Assembly: GCA_001788835.1 (NCBI GenBank)
Contig: MFXK01000006.1
Span: forward strand, 16,988-80,987
Length of the DNA stretch: 64,000 bases
Source: Candidatus Peregrinibacteria bacterium RIFOXYB2_FULL_33_20
GTDB lineage: Bacteria; Patescibacteriota; Gracilibacteria; UBA1369; GWF2-33-10
Direction: 5' to 3'
In this document: positions 48,039 to 56,717 of the stretch, piece by piece
Numbering within the stretch: the first letter of the stretch is position 1
How the letters are laid out: every line of letters starts with the position of its first letter
The notes under the pieces: generated by a model
What the model saw: the letters and a program-made list of their open reading frames with translations, nothing else
Told to the model about the DNA's origin: nothing
Databases searched by the model: none
Made by a program: the position numbers and the translations under genes

Positions 48039-49118
48039 ATGATTTATAAAAAAATAATTATCAAAATTGGAACTAATGTTTTGACGCATGATGATGGGAG
48101 ATTGGATTTAGAAATTATGCGAAATATTGTTGAGCAGATAGCTAATTTGAAAAAAAATGGAATTGAAATAATTGTTGTTACGTCTGGCGCGGTTGGATCT
48201 GGGAAATTTTTAATTACCTTGCCTGAAAATCTGAATGAAGTTACGAAAAAACAGGTTTATGCGGCCATTGGCCAGCCAAAGTTGATGAGTTTGTATTCTG
48301 AATTTTTTATGAAATATGATTTGATTTGTGCTCAGATTCTTGCCACTAAGATGGATTTCTGTGATAAAACTCATTTTAATAATATGAAGAGTTGTTTTGA
48401 AGGAGTTTTTGGCACAAATGTGATTTCAATTGTGAATGAAAATGATACTGTTTCAGTTCGAGAATTGATGTTTACTGATAATGATGAACTCGCTGGTTTG
48501 CTTGCGTCTATGATGGGGGTTGATAGTTTAATTATTTTGACAAATGTTGATGGTGTTTATAATGGAGATCCGAAAAAACCTGAATCACAAGTTATTCCTG
48601 AAATTAAGTATGAAGATATTGCCAAGTTGGAAGATTTTATTTCACCAGAGAAGTCTAAATTTGGAAGAGGAGGAATGCTTACCAAATCTGGAATTGCAAA
48701 GAAATTGTCAAATCTTGGCGTAACAACGCATATTATTAATGGTAAAAAAATAAATTCAATTTTAAAAGTTTTAAACAATGAAATAATTGGCACTAAATTT
48801 ATTCCAAAAAAATCATTATCAAGTGCAAAAAGATGGGTTGCTGTTGCTGATGGATACGAGAAGGGAATAATTTATGTTAGTAAATGTGCAGAAGAAGTTT
48901 TGATGTCAAAAGATAGAGTTGCAAGTTTATTACCAGTTGGAGTGATTAAAATTGATGGAGAATTCAAAAAAGGAGATATTTTGAAAATTAAAAACGAAAA
49001 AAATGGAAATTTAGGCTATGGAATGGCGCAATATGATAGTAAAATGGCAAGAGAGTTTATGGGGCAGAAGAATAAAAAGGAGTTGGTGCATTATGATTAT
49101 TTGTATATAGATGTATAA
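48039..49118 (+). CDS. proB: Glutamate 5-kinase (AAK + PUA)
   Basis: IIIKIGTNVLTHDDGRLD; VTSGAVGSGK; SIVNENDTVSVREL; KFGRGGMLTKSGIAKKL. Confidence 0.93.
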   Translation: MIYKKIIIKIGTNVLTHDDGRLDLEIMRNIVEQIANLKKNGIEIIVVTSGAVGSGKFLITLPENLNEVTKKQVYAAIGQPKLMSLYSEFFMKYDLICAQILATKMDFCDKTHFNNMKSCFEGVFGTNVISIVNENDTVSVRELMFTDNDELAGLLASMMGVDSLIILTNVDGVYNGDPKKPESQVIPEIKYEDIAKLEDFISPEKSKFGRGGMLTKSGIAKKLSNLGVTTHIINGKKINSILKVLNNEIIGTKFIPKKSLSSAKRWVAVADGYEKGIIYVSKCAEEVLMSKDRVASLLPVGVIKIDGEFKKGDILKIKNEKNGNLGYGMAQYDSKMAREFMGQKNKKELVHYDYLYIDV

Positions 49119-49121
49119 AAA

Positions 49122-49160
49122 GTTCCTCTCTTTGAAGAGAGGGATTTAGGGTGAGTTTTT
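49122..49160. repeat. Partial family-A element between proB and proC
   Basis: gttcctctctttgaagagagggatttagggtgagttttt. Confidence 0.75.
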
Positions 49161-49172
49161 AAAATTTATTTT

Positions 49173-49997
49173 ATGAAAAAGATTGGCATAATTGGTATCG
49201 GTAATATGGGATTTGCAATTTTGGAGGCGTTAGTTAAGAAATTTGATGTTTCAAATTTGTATATTTCAGATACAAGTGAAGAAAAAATTAAAAGCGCAAT
49301 AAAAAATTTAAAAATTCCCAAAAATAATTGTTTTTTGGATTTTAATGATCTTTTGAAACAAATTGATATTGTGATTTTGGCGATTAAACCTCAAGCGTTT
49401 GAAGAGTTTACGAAATTTATAAAAATTGATTTAAAAGATAAAGTTGTGATTTCAATAATGGCGGGAGTTTCGATTGAGAAAATTAATAAATTTTTAAAAA
49501 TAAAAAAAATAATTCGATCAATGCCAAATCTTTGTGCACAGGTTTCACAAGCTTTGACTGGATGGATCTCTTCAAAAGAAGTTTCCAAAACAGAAAAAGA
49601 AATTGCAAAAAAAATATTTAGAAGTTTTGGAGAAGAGATTGAGCTTAAAAAAGAAGATAAAATAAATGAGCTAACAGCTTTGTCAGGATCAGGACCAGCT
49701 TATTTTTTTTATTTGACAGAACTTCTTGAAGAAAAAGCAAATTTTTTTGGGTTTACAGAAGAAGAAGCAAGAAAGATTGCTGAAATTACATTTATTGGAA
49801 GTGCGAAGGTTTTGGAAAAATCTAGAAATCTGCCATCGGCACCTTTAACTTCTATGGATTTAAAAAATGCTGTTACGTCGAAAGGTGGAACAACAGAGGC
49901 GGCATTGAAATTTATGGAAGAAAATAAATTTGGTGAAATTTTTCAAAATGCGGTAGAGTGTGCGAAGAGAAGGGCGGAGGAGATGAATGGAAAATGA
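49173..49997 (+). CDS. proC: Pyrroline-5-carboxylate reductase
   Basis: KIGIIGIGNMGFAILEALV; IRSMPNLCAQVSQALTGW; LTALSGSGPAYFFYLTE; AVTSKGGTTEAALKF. Confidence 0.95.
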   Translation: MKKIGIIGIGNMGFAILEALVKKFDVSNLYISDTSEEKIKSAIKNLKIPKNNCFLDFNDLLKQIDIVILAIKPQAFEEFTKFIKIDLKDKVVISIMAGVSIEKINKFLKIKKIIRSMPNLCAQVSQALTGWISSKEVSKTEKEIAKKIFRSFGEEIELKKEDKINELTALSGSGPAYFFYLTELLEEKANFFGFTEEEARKIAEITFIGSAKVLEKSRNLPSAPLTSMDLKNAVTSKGGTTEAALKFMEENKFGEIFQNAVECAKRRAEEMNGK

Positions 49998-50019
49998 GAG
50001 AATAAATACTGTCGTCAGC

Positions 50020-50203
50020 GTCATTCCAGATTTAGTCTGGAATCCAGTAGAGGACTAACTCGATAGTATTGTGTTTTATTTTATGTGGAGAATTAGTTAG
50101 AAAAAATAAGAAGATACAATTTCATGATAGATTTTATTTATATAGGAAGTTAGTGAATAAATAATGAGTATATTTACTGGATTCCAGCCTTCACTGGAAT
50201 GAC
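50020..50203. mobile_element. MITE-like non-coding inverted-repeat element (family B termini)
   Basis: GTCATTCCAG..CTGGAATCCAGTA ... TACTGGATTCCAG..CTGGAATGAC, each end itself a hairpin. Confidence 0.55.
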
Positions 50204-50256
50204 TAGCAGGCGAGAATGACTATTTAATAATTTTTTACTTTTAAACAATTTATTTT

Positions 50257-51891
50257 ATGAAAAAAATTCTTAGTTCTCTCTTTTTTCTTTTCACTTTTTT
50301 CTTTTCACTTCATACTACTTGTGCATTTACTGATGTAACTTATAAAGATCCTCAGTTTAATGCGGTAATGTATCTTTCATCTCCATATTATAATTTATTT
50401 GATGGAGCGGCTTCGACTTTTCGACCCAATGATTCACTAAATAGGGCTGAATTTTTGGCTGTTATGATTAGGTATTATAATTTTGGTTCAAGAGAACTTA
50501 CAATGGATCAGGATCAGGTAAAGGCAATAGTTGACAGCAGGTGTAATGATGTAGATTGGTCAGAATGGTATGCGAAATATATTGCTTTTGGTCTTCAAAA
50601 TGGAATGATGAATGGTTATCCAGATGGTTCATGTAAACCTGCAAATACAATTAATACTGCTGAAGCAGTAAAAATTATAAGTTCAACTTTGGATTTTGGC
50701 AGAGGGATTGATTTTGCGTCTTATGAGGGAACAAATTGGTATGATAAATATATTAATGCTTTTAATGATCATTTTGTAACTGGCTCAGGTACAGTTTTAA
50801 CTCCAGATAAAACTTTAACAAGAGCGGAATTTGCTTTAATTTTATCTCAAGCCTTGCAGTCTTTTTCATTGACAAGTTATGAACAAATAGGATCGGCAGT
50901 TCAAAATAAAACATGGGCAAATGTTGCTAAAACAACTCAATTAACTGATGCTTCAACTGATGGCATGTATAATGTTTATCCTATTGTTTATGATGCAAAT
51001 CCAGATACAGGTTATTATATGAATAGAGTAAAAAAACACTCTGATGGTAAAAATAATTATTTTATTTTAGATACTTATAACTACAATAAAAGGACTTTAT
51101 ATTTGAAATTATCAGATGGTAAAGATTTATTTTCTGTTTCAGATACATATCAAAGTCAATACAATTCATTTAAAGATACATATGAAAAAATGATGTGGCG
51201 TATGAACGGGAGACCATTTGAGATTCAAAATGAGAATTTTTTGTATGATAGTAAAAGTAATACTTCATATTATGGGATATTTAAATTAAATAAATGGGAT
51301 GATTATTCTGCTAATTATGATGCAAATCAATGTTTCAGCGAGATGAATACGTTTTCATATAGTTTTAAAGATTCTAAATTTAAATCACTTGGCACAACAA
51401 CTAGTGCAGAACTTTCTTTGTGCGGGATTGATTTTTTGAATATTAGTGCTGGTAAATTACTGATAGAACAAAATACTGGTGATAAAGCCAGAACAGTTAC
51501 CACATATTATATTGATTTAAATAATGGAAATTTGAGTTTACTTTCTGACGGACAAATTGAATATTATAGCGTGCTTGACAATCCAAATTTTGTAATTGCT
51601 GTTGATTATGATGGGCGTTTAATAAATTTGATAAATTTAATTGATTTAAAAGATATACCTATTGCCTATAAAACGTTTGATATAGAAGATTTTCAAAAGA
51701 AATATGCTGATGGATGTTCAGATTTAGAAACTCTAACTTGGTCCGCAGAAAAAAATGAAATTTATTTTGACATGACTTGTACTGGGAAAGGTATGGCTGG
51801 GGCTTCAGTTTCCACAGAATATTTAGTGAGTTTCTTGTATGATTATGCGAAAAAAGCTTTAAATATAAAAAAGGAAACACAAATCGAATAA
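50257..51891 (+). CDS. Secreted protein with SLH (S-layer homology) domains
   Basis: Signal peptide; FRPNDSLNRAEFLAVMIRYYNF; NGMMNGYPDGSCKPANTINTAEAVKII; LTPDKTLTRAEFALILSQAL. Confidence 0.88.
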   Translation: MKKILSSLFFLFTFFFSLHTTCAFTDVTYKDPQFNAVMYLSSPYYNLFDGAASTFRPNDSLNRAEFLAVMIRYYNFGSRELTMDQDQVKAIVDSRCNDVDWSEWYAKYIAFGLQNGMMNGYPDGSCKPANTINTAEAVKIISSTLDFGRGIDFASYEGTNWYDKYINAFNDHFVTGSGTVLTPDKTLTRAEFALILSQALQSFSLTSYEQIGSAVQNKTWANVAKTTQLTDASTDGMYNVYPIVYDANPDTGYYMNRVKKHSDGKNNYFILDTYNYNKRTLYLKLSDGKDLFSVSDTYQSQYNSFKDTYEKMMWRMNGRPFEIQNENFLYDSKSNTSYYGIFKLNKWDDYSANYDANQCFSEMNTFSYSFKDSKFKSLGTTTSAELSLCGIDFLNISAGKLLIEQNTGDKARTVTTYYIDLNNGNLSLLSDGQIEYYSVLDNPNFVIAVDYDGRLINLINLIDLKDIPIAYKTFDIEDFQKKYADGCSDLETLTWSAEKNEIYFDMTCTGKGMAGASVSTEYLVSFLYDYAKKALNIKKETQIE

Positions 51892-51984
51892 GGCAAGTTA
51901 AAAAAGTTGACTATTAAAAATAGAGTCATTATTTTTCGTACGAACTATTATTAATTTACTAATATTTATTTTGTTTTTTTATTT

Positions 51985-52548
51985 ATGATGCAAATTAATC
52001 AAAAAGTTGATGAGTTTAAAACCCAAGCTTATTATCAAGGTAAAATCACAGACATTAAGTTGTCTGATTATCAGGGGAAATGGATAGTAATGTTTTTTTA
52101 TCCGGCTGATTTCACTTTTGTTTGTCCAACGGAACTGGAGCAAATGGCTCTTTTGTATGAAGATTTCAAAAAAATGAAGGCAGAAGTATTTAGTGTTAGC
52201 ACTGACACGGTTTTTGTTCATAAGGCTTGGCATGATAAATCTCCATCTATTAATAAAATTACTTTTCCGATGTTGGCTGATCCTAGCGGAAAAATCTCTA
52301 AATTATTTGGCGTTTATATTGAAGATGAAGGTTTAGCTTTAAGAGGGTCATTTATTATTGATCCTGATGGCATTTTGAAAGCTTATGAGATTCATGATTT
52401 GGATATTGGGCGAAGCGCGGAAGAATTATTGCGTAAATTACAGGCTGCTCAATTTGTGAGAGAGCATGGTGGAGAAGTATGTCCAGCTAACTGGAAGCCG
52501 GGAATGAAAACTTTGAGGCCCGGTTTGGATTTGGTAGGCGAAATATGA
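51985..52548 (+). CDS. Peroxiredoxin (AhpC/Prx1 type)
   Basis: WIVMFFYPADFTFVCPTELEQM; second Cys EVCPANWKPG. Confidence 0.95.
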   Translation: MMQINQKVDEFKTQAYYQGKITDIKLSDYQGKWIVMFFYPADFTFVCPTELEQMALLYEDFKKMKAEVFSVSTDTVFVHKAWHDKSPSINKITFPMLADPSGKISKLFGVYIEDEGLALRGSFIIDPDGILKAYEIHDLDIGRSAEELLRKLQAAQFVREHGGEVCPANWKPGMKTLRPGLDLVGEI

Positions 52549-52699
52549 TTAAATAATAATAGGCGATCGATAAATGGTGGTCAGTAGAGCTGTGCACAAC
52601 TGGCCATCGGCTATCGGCTGCTTATAAAAAACTTCAAACTTTAGGCTTGTAATTCGTAACCATAATTATTGCCGATTTTATCCCTTTATTTTTATCTAT

Positions 52700-53278
52700 A
52701 TGTATACTTCTCAAAATTTTGATCATTTACTTGGTCTGCCTGGTTTTTCTGATCAGATGCTTACTAATCATTTTGCCTTATATCAAGGTTATGTAGTTAA
52801 TAGTAATAAAAATTTGGAGCTGATGAAAAAAACTTTGGATGAAGGTGCTATGTATGAATATGCTGAGGTTAAAAGAAGATTTGGTTGGGAATTTTCTGGC
52901 ATGAGACTGCATGAATATTATTTTGATAATTTAACACGGGAATCTCAGCCATTAGCGAAATCATCAGTATTGTATAAACAAATTGTTAAAGATTTTGGTT
53001 CTTATGAGGTTTTTGAGAAAGATTTTCGCGCCACTGGAGGCATGAGAGGTATCGGTTGGGTAGTGATGTATTTGGATAAAATAGCCAATAGATTATTTAA
53101 TGTTTGGGTTAATGAACATGATCTGGGTCATTTAAGCGGAGCAGAGCCAATTTTAGTGATGGATGTTTTTGAACACGCTTATATGCTTGATTATGGTTTA
53201 AAAAAAGCTGATTATATGGACGTTTTTATGAATGTAGTTGATTTTAGTAAAATAAATAATCGATTTATGGCAAATTGA
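52700..53278 (+). CDS. Fe/Mn superoxide dismutase
   Basis: LHEYYFDNL; MRGIGWVVMYLD; MDVFEHAYMLDYGLKKADYMDVFM. Confidence 0.92.
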   Translation: MYTSQNFDHLLGLPGFSDQMLTNHFALYQGYVVNSNKNLELMKKTLDEGAMYEYAEVKRRFGWEFSGMRLHEYYFDNLTRESQPLAKSSVLYKQIVKDFGSYEVFEKDFRATGGMRGIGWVVMYLDKIANRLFNVWVNEHDLGHLSGAEPILVMDVFEHAYMLDYGLKKADYMDVFMNVVDFSKINNRFMAN

Positions 53279-53300
53279 ACTTTTTTTTGAGAAAATCTAG

Positions 53301-53309
53301 TGTTATAAT
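53301..53309 (+). promoter_or_regulatory. Extended -10 TGTTATAAT upstream of lipoprotein gene
   Basis: TGn-TATAAT 35 bp upstream of ATG 53344. Confidence 0.5.
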
Positions 53310-53343
53310 CGAGCCGCTTTATTCTCTAAAATTTATTTCATTT

Positions 53344-53544
53344 ATGAAAAAAGCAACAGCCATCTCTATGCTTTTAGTAATAGTAGCGGCTTTAACATTG
53401 GTTTCATGCAAACAAGCTGAGACTACTGTTCCTGCTGATGATACTACTACACAGCAAGAACAAACAGTTATTGAAACACCAGTTACTGATATAACTACTG
53501 AGACTCCAGCAGATACAGCTACTGAAACAACTACTCAAGAATAA
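53344..53544 (+). CDS. Small Thr/Glu-rich lipoprotein (start refined)
   Basis: MKKATAISMLLVIVAALTLVSC lipobox, then ~45-aa T/E/P-rich tail. Confidence 0.75.
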   Translation: MKKATAISMLLVIVAALTLVSCKQAETTVPADDTTTQQEQTVIETPVTDITTETPADTATETTTQE

Positions 53545-53564
53545 TGTGTTTTAGTTCGTTTTTG

Positions 53565-53606
53565 AAAAAAGCTCTGTTTATTGATTTAAGCAGAGCTTTT
53601 TGTTTT
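53565..53606 (+). terminator. Rho-independent terminator, bidirectional between lipoprotein and purH
   Basis: AAAAAAGCTCTG...CAGAGCTTTTTGTTTT. Confidence 0.8.
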
Positions 53607-53625
53607 AAGAGCTGTCACGAACATT

Positions 53626-55185
53626 TTAATGTCTGAAGCATCTGATGCCACTAAAGATCATGGCTAGTCCTAATGCGTTAGCTTTGGCAATTATTTCTTT
53701 GTCTCTAATGGAACCGCCTGGTTGAATAATAGCCTTAATTTCAGCTTCACCAGCTTCTTCGACGCTATCTGGGAATGGGAAAAAAGCATCACTGGCCATG
53801 ACTGAACCTGGAACTTTGTCACCACCTTTTCTTCGGGCAATCATTACGGAATCAACTCGAGACATTTGGCCAGCACCGATACCGGTCGTCACTATTACTT
53901 GATTGTCTAGTTTCTTAGCAAAAATAATCGCATTTGATTTGACATGTTTGCAGACTTTGAAAGCGAACATTAAAGCTTCAATTTGATCTTCAGTTGGTGC
54001 TTTTTCGGTGATTAATTTCAAATCTTCTTTTTTAATTTGATAAGTATTGGCATCTTGAATTAATAAACCGCCAGATACTTTTTTGAAATCTTTTTTTTCA
54101 GAGTCAATGGTGAGCGGACCGGTCTCCATTAATCTTAAATTTTCTTTTTGTTTTAGTTTTTCCAGCGCCACCTGTTCAAATGATGGACAAATAATCAATT
54201 CCACAAATAATTTATTATCTAAAATATAATCTGCCATTTTGGCCGTAAAGGGACGATTAACAGCAATGACACAGCCAAAAGCTGACAGTGAGTCTACTTG
54301 ATGAGCGTATTCAAAAGCTTCTTCAATTGACTGCGCCTCTGCTACTCCGCAGGGGTTATTATGTTTTACAAATACAGCGGCAGGATTGCTGAATTCTTTT
54401 ACTAATTCCAAAGCTGAATCAGCATCAATAATGTTGTTGAAAGATAATTGCTTTCCCCCCAAGACTTTGGCGTTAGTGACATTATCATGCTCTTGATTGT
54501 TGAGATTGCGGAAAAAAGCCGCTTTCTGGTGGGGATTCTCACCATAACGCAAATTCATTACTTTTTCATAATGACCTAAATTTAAGATTTCATTGTCGTT
54601 ATTTTGGCTTCGCAGATAATTGGAAATCGTCAAGTCATATCGATAAGTTTTTTCAAACACTTTTAGAGCTAATTTCCGTCTTAATGATAGTGAAGTATCA
54701 CCATTTTTTTGGATTTGTTCTAAAACTTCATTGTAGTCATTAATGTCAGTCACTACTGTTACTGATTGGAAGTTTTTGGCGGCTGATCTGAGCATGCTTG
54801 GTCCACCAATATCAATATTTTCAATCGCTTCGGCTTCAGTTACCCCTTGTTTCGCTATTGTTTGTTCAAATGGATAAAGATTCACTATCACCAAATCGAT
54901 CATGTTTATGTTGTTATCTTTAGCTTGTTTTTGGTGTTCGGTATTATCTCTAAGTGCCAGTAGTCCGCCATGAATTTTGGGATGTAAAGTTTTCACACGT
55001 CCATTCATCATTTCTGGAAAATCAGTGTAATCGGAAACATCCATAACTTTGATATTGGCTTCTTTTAAAATTTTGGCAGTTCCTCCGGTTGATAAGATTT
55101 CGATATTTAATTCTTGCAATTCTCTAGCAAAGTCAATTATCCCAGTTTTATCTGAAACACTTATTAAGGCGCGTTTAATAGACAT
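53626..55185 (-). CDS. purH: Bifunctional AICAR formyltransferase/IMP cyclohydrolase
   Basis: RALISVSDKTGIIDFARELQ; GGTAKILKEA; GRVKTLHPKIHGGLL; KHNNPCGVA; SDAFFPFPDSVEEA. Confidence 0.97.
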   Translation of the reverse strand: MSIKRALISVSDKTGIIDFARELQELNIEILSTGGTAKILKEANIKVMDVSDYTDFPEMMNGRVKTLHPKIHGGLLALRDNTEHQKQAKDNNINMIDLVIVNLYPFEQTIAKQGVTEAEAIENIDIGGPSMLRSAAKNFQSVTVVTDINDYNEVLEQIQKNGDTSLSLRRKLALKVFEKTYRYDLTISNYLRSQNNDNEILNLGHYEKVMNLRYGENPHQKAAFFRNLNNQEHDNVTNAKVLGGKQLSFNNIIDADSALELVKEFSNPAAVFVKHNNPCGVAEAQSIEEAFEYAHQVDSLSAFGCVIAVNRPFTAKMADYILDNKLFVELIICPSFEQVALEKLKQKENLRLMETGPLTIDSEKKDFKKVSGGLLIQDANTYQIKKEDLKLITEKAPTEDQIEALMFAFKVCKHVKSNAIIFAKKLDNQVIVTTGIGAGQMSRVDSVMIARRKGGDKVPGSVMASDAFFPFPDSVEEAGEAEIKAIIQPGGSIRDKEIIAKANALGLAMIFSGIRCFRH

Positions 55186-55274
55186 TGTAGGAAATTATAA
55201 ATTTTTAAAAGCGCCTATTTTATAGGGTATTTTCGGCAAAAAATCAATAAACTCGTAATTTTTGATTTAAAATT

Positions 55275-55520
55275 CTATGGTAAATCAATTCCTCCTTTCG
55301 ACCAGGGATTGCACCTTAGAATCCTCCAGGCGCTTTTAAAAAGTCCTTTAATGATGCCGTGTTTTGCAATAGCCGTTTTTGAATATTCAGAACAACTAGG
55401 GGTGAATCTGCAATAGCCTCCTGGAAAAATTGTTTTAGCCCAAAAACTATGATCAGGAGATAGTAGTTTTTGATAAATTTTTATTAAAAAAATCGGTATT
55501 TTTTTAAATTTAAAATCCAC
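55275..55520 (-). CDS. yidD: Membrane protein insertion efficiency factor
   Basis: IYQKLLSPD...CRFTPSCSEYSKTAIAKHGIIKGLFKSAWRILRCNPWSKGGIDLP. Confidence 0.95.
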   Translation of the reverse strand: MDFKFKKIPIFLIKIYQKLLSPDHSFWAKTIFPGGYCRFTPSCSEYSKTAIAKHGIIKGLFKSAWRILRCNPWSKGGIDLP

Positions 55521-55539
55521 AAGGCAAAATTTAAAATTT

Positions 55540-56697
55540 TCACAATCCTGGTACCGAGAAGAAATTCAATGGGTTCAATTTGACGCCATCTTTTTGAATT
55601 TCAATATGAGAGTGAACGCCTGTAGCTCTGCCAGTTTCACCCATTTTAGCAATGATTTGTCCTTGAGCGACTCTGTCGCCAACCTGTACATAAACTTGAC
55701 TGTTATGGGCAGTTAGCACGTCATACCCATTGTCACAATGAATACTGACATATAAACCATAACCGCCATTATATCCGTTTCCTTTGGCTATCTTAACTAC
55801 ACCGTCGCAAGCCGCAACGATATTTGGGAGCCAGGATTTATCTGGCCTGGAAATGTCTAAGGCGGCATATCCATGGCCTTTTGGACCTCTAGAATATCGG
55901 CCATTCACCGGTACTGGGTTGATAATGCCAGAATTAGATGGGCTGGTTTTCATTATTTGAGTGCCAATGTTGACATAGCCATTGCCTTTTACTGAAGCAG
56001 TTTGAGCGATGTAAACAGGACGTGGCAGTCTAGCGCCTGGCAGAAGGATTTTTTGTCCGGCGATTAAAGCACTAATGTTATTTCCGGTTTTAATATCATC
56101 TTCATTGATGGAATATTTTTTGGCAATAGAAGAGAAGGTATCGCTTTTTTGAATCTCATAAAGTAAACCATCAGATGGCAAAATTATTAAATTTTGTCCT
56201 ATTTTTAGAAGTTCGCCGCCGCCTAGGAATGGATTGTTTTCCAAAACAGTGCTGACTTTTAGTCCAAAAATAGTGGCAATTTCAGAAACGGTATCGCCTC
56301 GCTGCACTTCATAACCAATGGCTTCTTTCCTGTTACTATAATCACCTTTGCTAGTCACGGGCATTGATTTAATCAAATAACCATCGTCATCCAAGAATAC
56401 GGGGTCGGTCATAGCATAGGCGCTAGGGATGGAATTATCGCCAAAATTTTGGTCAAATTGAAATGATGATAGAAATAGGAAAACAACGCTTAAAATGGTA
56501 ACAACATAAAATAATTTTTCTTGAGAAGGTAAAGTCTGAATTTCTAAGTGGGTAATTAAGTTTTCGAATATGCACTTACTAGAATTATGATCTATTTTTT
56601 TAAATTTAAAGGAATTAAAAATTTTCATGAATAAATTTAAGCTTAAAGCTTGCAAAATATAGCATTTATTCTGAGACAAAGCAATCCACCAAGACAA
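55540..56697 (-). CDS. LysM (x2) + M23 metallopeptidase
   Basis: YEVQRGDTVSEIATIFGL; GHGYAALDISRP; TGRATGVHSHIEI. Confidence 0.92.
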   Translation of the reverse strand: MSWWIALSQNKCYILQALSLNLFMKIFNSFKFKKIDHNSSKCIFENLITHLEIQTLPSQEKLFYVVTILSVVFLFLSSFQFDQNFGDNSIPSAYAMTDPVFLDDDGYLIKSMPVTSKGDYSNRKEAIGYEVQRGDTVSEIATIFGLKVSTVLENNPFLGGGELLKIGQNLIILPSDGLLYEIQKSDTFSSIAKKYSINEDDIKTGNNISALIAGQKILLPGARLPRPVYIAQTASVKGNGYVNIGTQIMKTSPSNSGIINPVPVNGRYSRGPKGHGYAALDISRPDKSWLPNIVAACDGVVKIAKGNGYNGGYGLYVSIHCDNGYDVLTAHNSQVYVQVGDRVAQGQIIAKMGETGRATGVHSHIEIQKDGVKLNPLNFFSVPGL

Positions 56698-56717
56698 GCT
56701 GATTTTTACGGCTTTTT

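Noticed and set aside
50257-50340. Signal peptide of the SLH protein (TTTTTTCTTTTCACTTTTTTCTTTTCACTT) considered a repeat insertion
   Set aside because: Phe-rich hydrophobic core is plausible as a normal signal peptide; cannot distinguish from the purine-tract repeat family without comparison.
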